64,000 nucleotides of DNA from Azadirachta indica (lineage: Eukaryota; Streptophyta; Magnoliopsida; Sapindales; Meliaceae). Positions 63,344 through 64,000 of this stretch are shown here, piece after piece (the stretch's first letter is position 1; every line of letters starts with the position of its first letter). Position numbers and translations under genes: made by a program. The stretch covers positions 8,817,871 to 8,881,870 of the forward strand of contig CM040451.1 of the NCBI GenBank assembly GCA_022749755.1, in the 5' to 3' direction. The notes beneath the pieces were generated by a model. It made no database searches. It was not told the DNA's origin and saw nothing but the letters and a program-made list of their open reading frames with translations.

Positions 63344-64000
63344 CTATCTAGAACAGGGAACATATGTTGAAAATAATTTTAAAGAACCAGTCATATGATC
63401 TGAAGCCCCCAAATCAATTATCCAAGAGTTAGAGTTAGTTTTAACAAGGAGAGCACTAATATATGTACCTGCTTGAGCAGTATTAGCAGTGGCATTAGAT
63501 GGTTTTGGTTGTGAATTAATTTTACTAAACATTTTCTGCAAAAATTCCACTTGGAACTTATTGAAGGCCTGGTCCGCAGTCCCCTAGTTACCACTAATTT
63601 TCTGCTGCTGTTTAGTCATGGTTTGGAGTCTTGAAGTTAGGTCATTTCCCAAAAACTATTGGTTTTCCATGAATCTTCCAACACTTATCTCGAGTATGTC
63701 ATGACTTATTGCAGAAATCGCACCATAGTTTGTTCTTGTCATCTGGTTTTTGTTGGGGTCCTTTACGTCCTCCCCAATTCTGGTCATTCTTGCCTATAGC
63801 AAGTGCAAAACTTTCTGCCACGATAGGAGTATCTTTCTTCATCATAACTGTAAGTCTACTCTCTTCTCTTCTAATCTCAGCGTACGTCGCAGTAACCGTC
63901 GGGATTGGTCTTATGCTCAGAATCCTACCCTAAACAACATCAAATTTTGAATTCAGACCTCCAAGAAAGTCGAAAACTCTTTCCTTTTCAATGACCTTCT
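63344..64000 (-). pseudogene. Copia gag zinc knuckle and protease remnant
   Basis: The knuckle at about 63670-63735 shows the CX2CX4HX4C spacing but has a TGA stop at 63699-63701 inside it. The protease region at 63344-63550 reads WIIDLGASDHMTG, where the usual catalytic DSG is DLG, so this copy would lack protease activity as well. The 5' end of gag is outside the window. Confidence 0.8.

Larger units (their letters stand above)
59845..64000 (-). mobile_element. Ty1/copia LTR retrotransposon, decayed, runs off right edge
   Basis: The domain order read leftward on the minus strand is gag zinc knuckle, protease, integrase, reverse transcriptase, RNase H, polypurine tract, 3' LTR: the copia (Pseudoviridae) order. 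Stops and frame breaks occur in gag, integrase, reverse transcriptase and RNase H, so it is not autonomous. The 5' LTR and primer site lie beyond 64000. The insertion interrupts the ABCC pseudo-exon flank, and AACAA at 59840-59844 is a candidate target duplication that cannot be checked without the other end. Confidence 0.92.

Overview
This window is nuclear DNA of a eudicot plant, most likely a rosid. The genes are split by GT-AG introns, the spacers are very AT-rich, and the predicted proteins read as plant families throughout. I could not name the species from sequence alone. There is no sign of a bacterial, organellar or CRISPR-type system.

Layout, left to right. (1) 1-2669, minus strand: the 5' two-thirds of a cationic amino acid transporter of the CAT1 type; its C-terminus lies left of the window. 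(2) 3.4-9.8 kb: AT-rich spacer with a G-box in the CAT upstream region, a 220-base polypyrimidine tract and a large inverted-repeat (foldback) element. (3) 9847-21682, minus: a complete cation-chloride cotransporter (CCC1 type), 13 coding exons, 980 residues; its introns carry a LINE fragment and two weaker LTR-like relics. (4) 24137-28142, minus: a complete BTB/NPH3 protein, 4 exons, 632 residues. (5) 28.1-36 kb: gene-poor AT-rich spacer. (6) 37103-41343, plus: a complete DUF630/DUF632 protein, 5 exons, 644 residues. (7) 42213-56962, minus: a complete ABCC (MRP-type) transporter, 26 coding exons, 1586 residues. (8) 57.7-59.84 kb: repeated pieces of the ABCC upstream flank and a decayed copy of the ABCC last exon plus 3' flank, marking a tandem duplication of the locus. 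(9) 59845-64000, minus: the 3' part of a decayed Ty1/copia retrotransposon inserted into that duplicate; its left LTR is complete and the element runs off the right edge.

The exon structures were built by hand: splice sites were chosen so that the reading phase closes across every junction and the protein follows the family. CCC1, NPH3, DUF632 and ABCC all close in phase from ATG to stop. The genes do not form a pathway. CCC1, CAT and ABCC are membrane transporters, while NPH3 and DUF630/632 are signalling or regulatory families. From memory, the order ABCC cluster, NPH3, CCC1 matches the Arabidopsis At1g30400-At1g30450 interval, so this is probably a conserved block in which the ABCC end is prone to tandem duplication.

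I found no convincing new biological system. The most informative observations are the ABCC tandem-duplication junction, a probable frameshift that shortens the ABCC C-terminus while the dead copy keeps the longer tail, and the foldback element near 8 kb.
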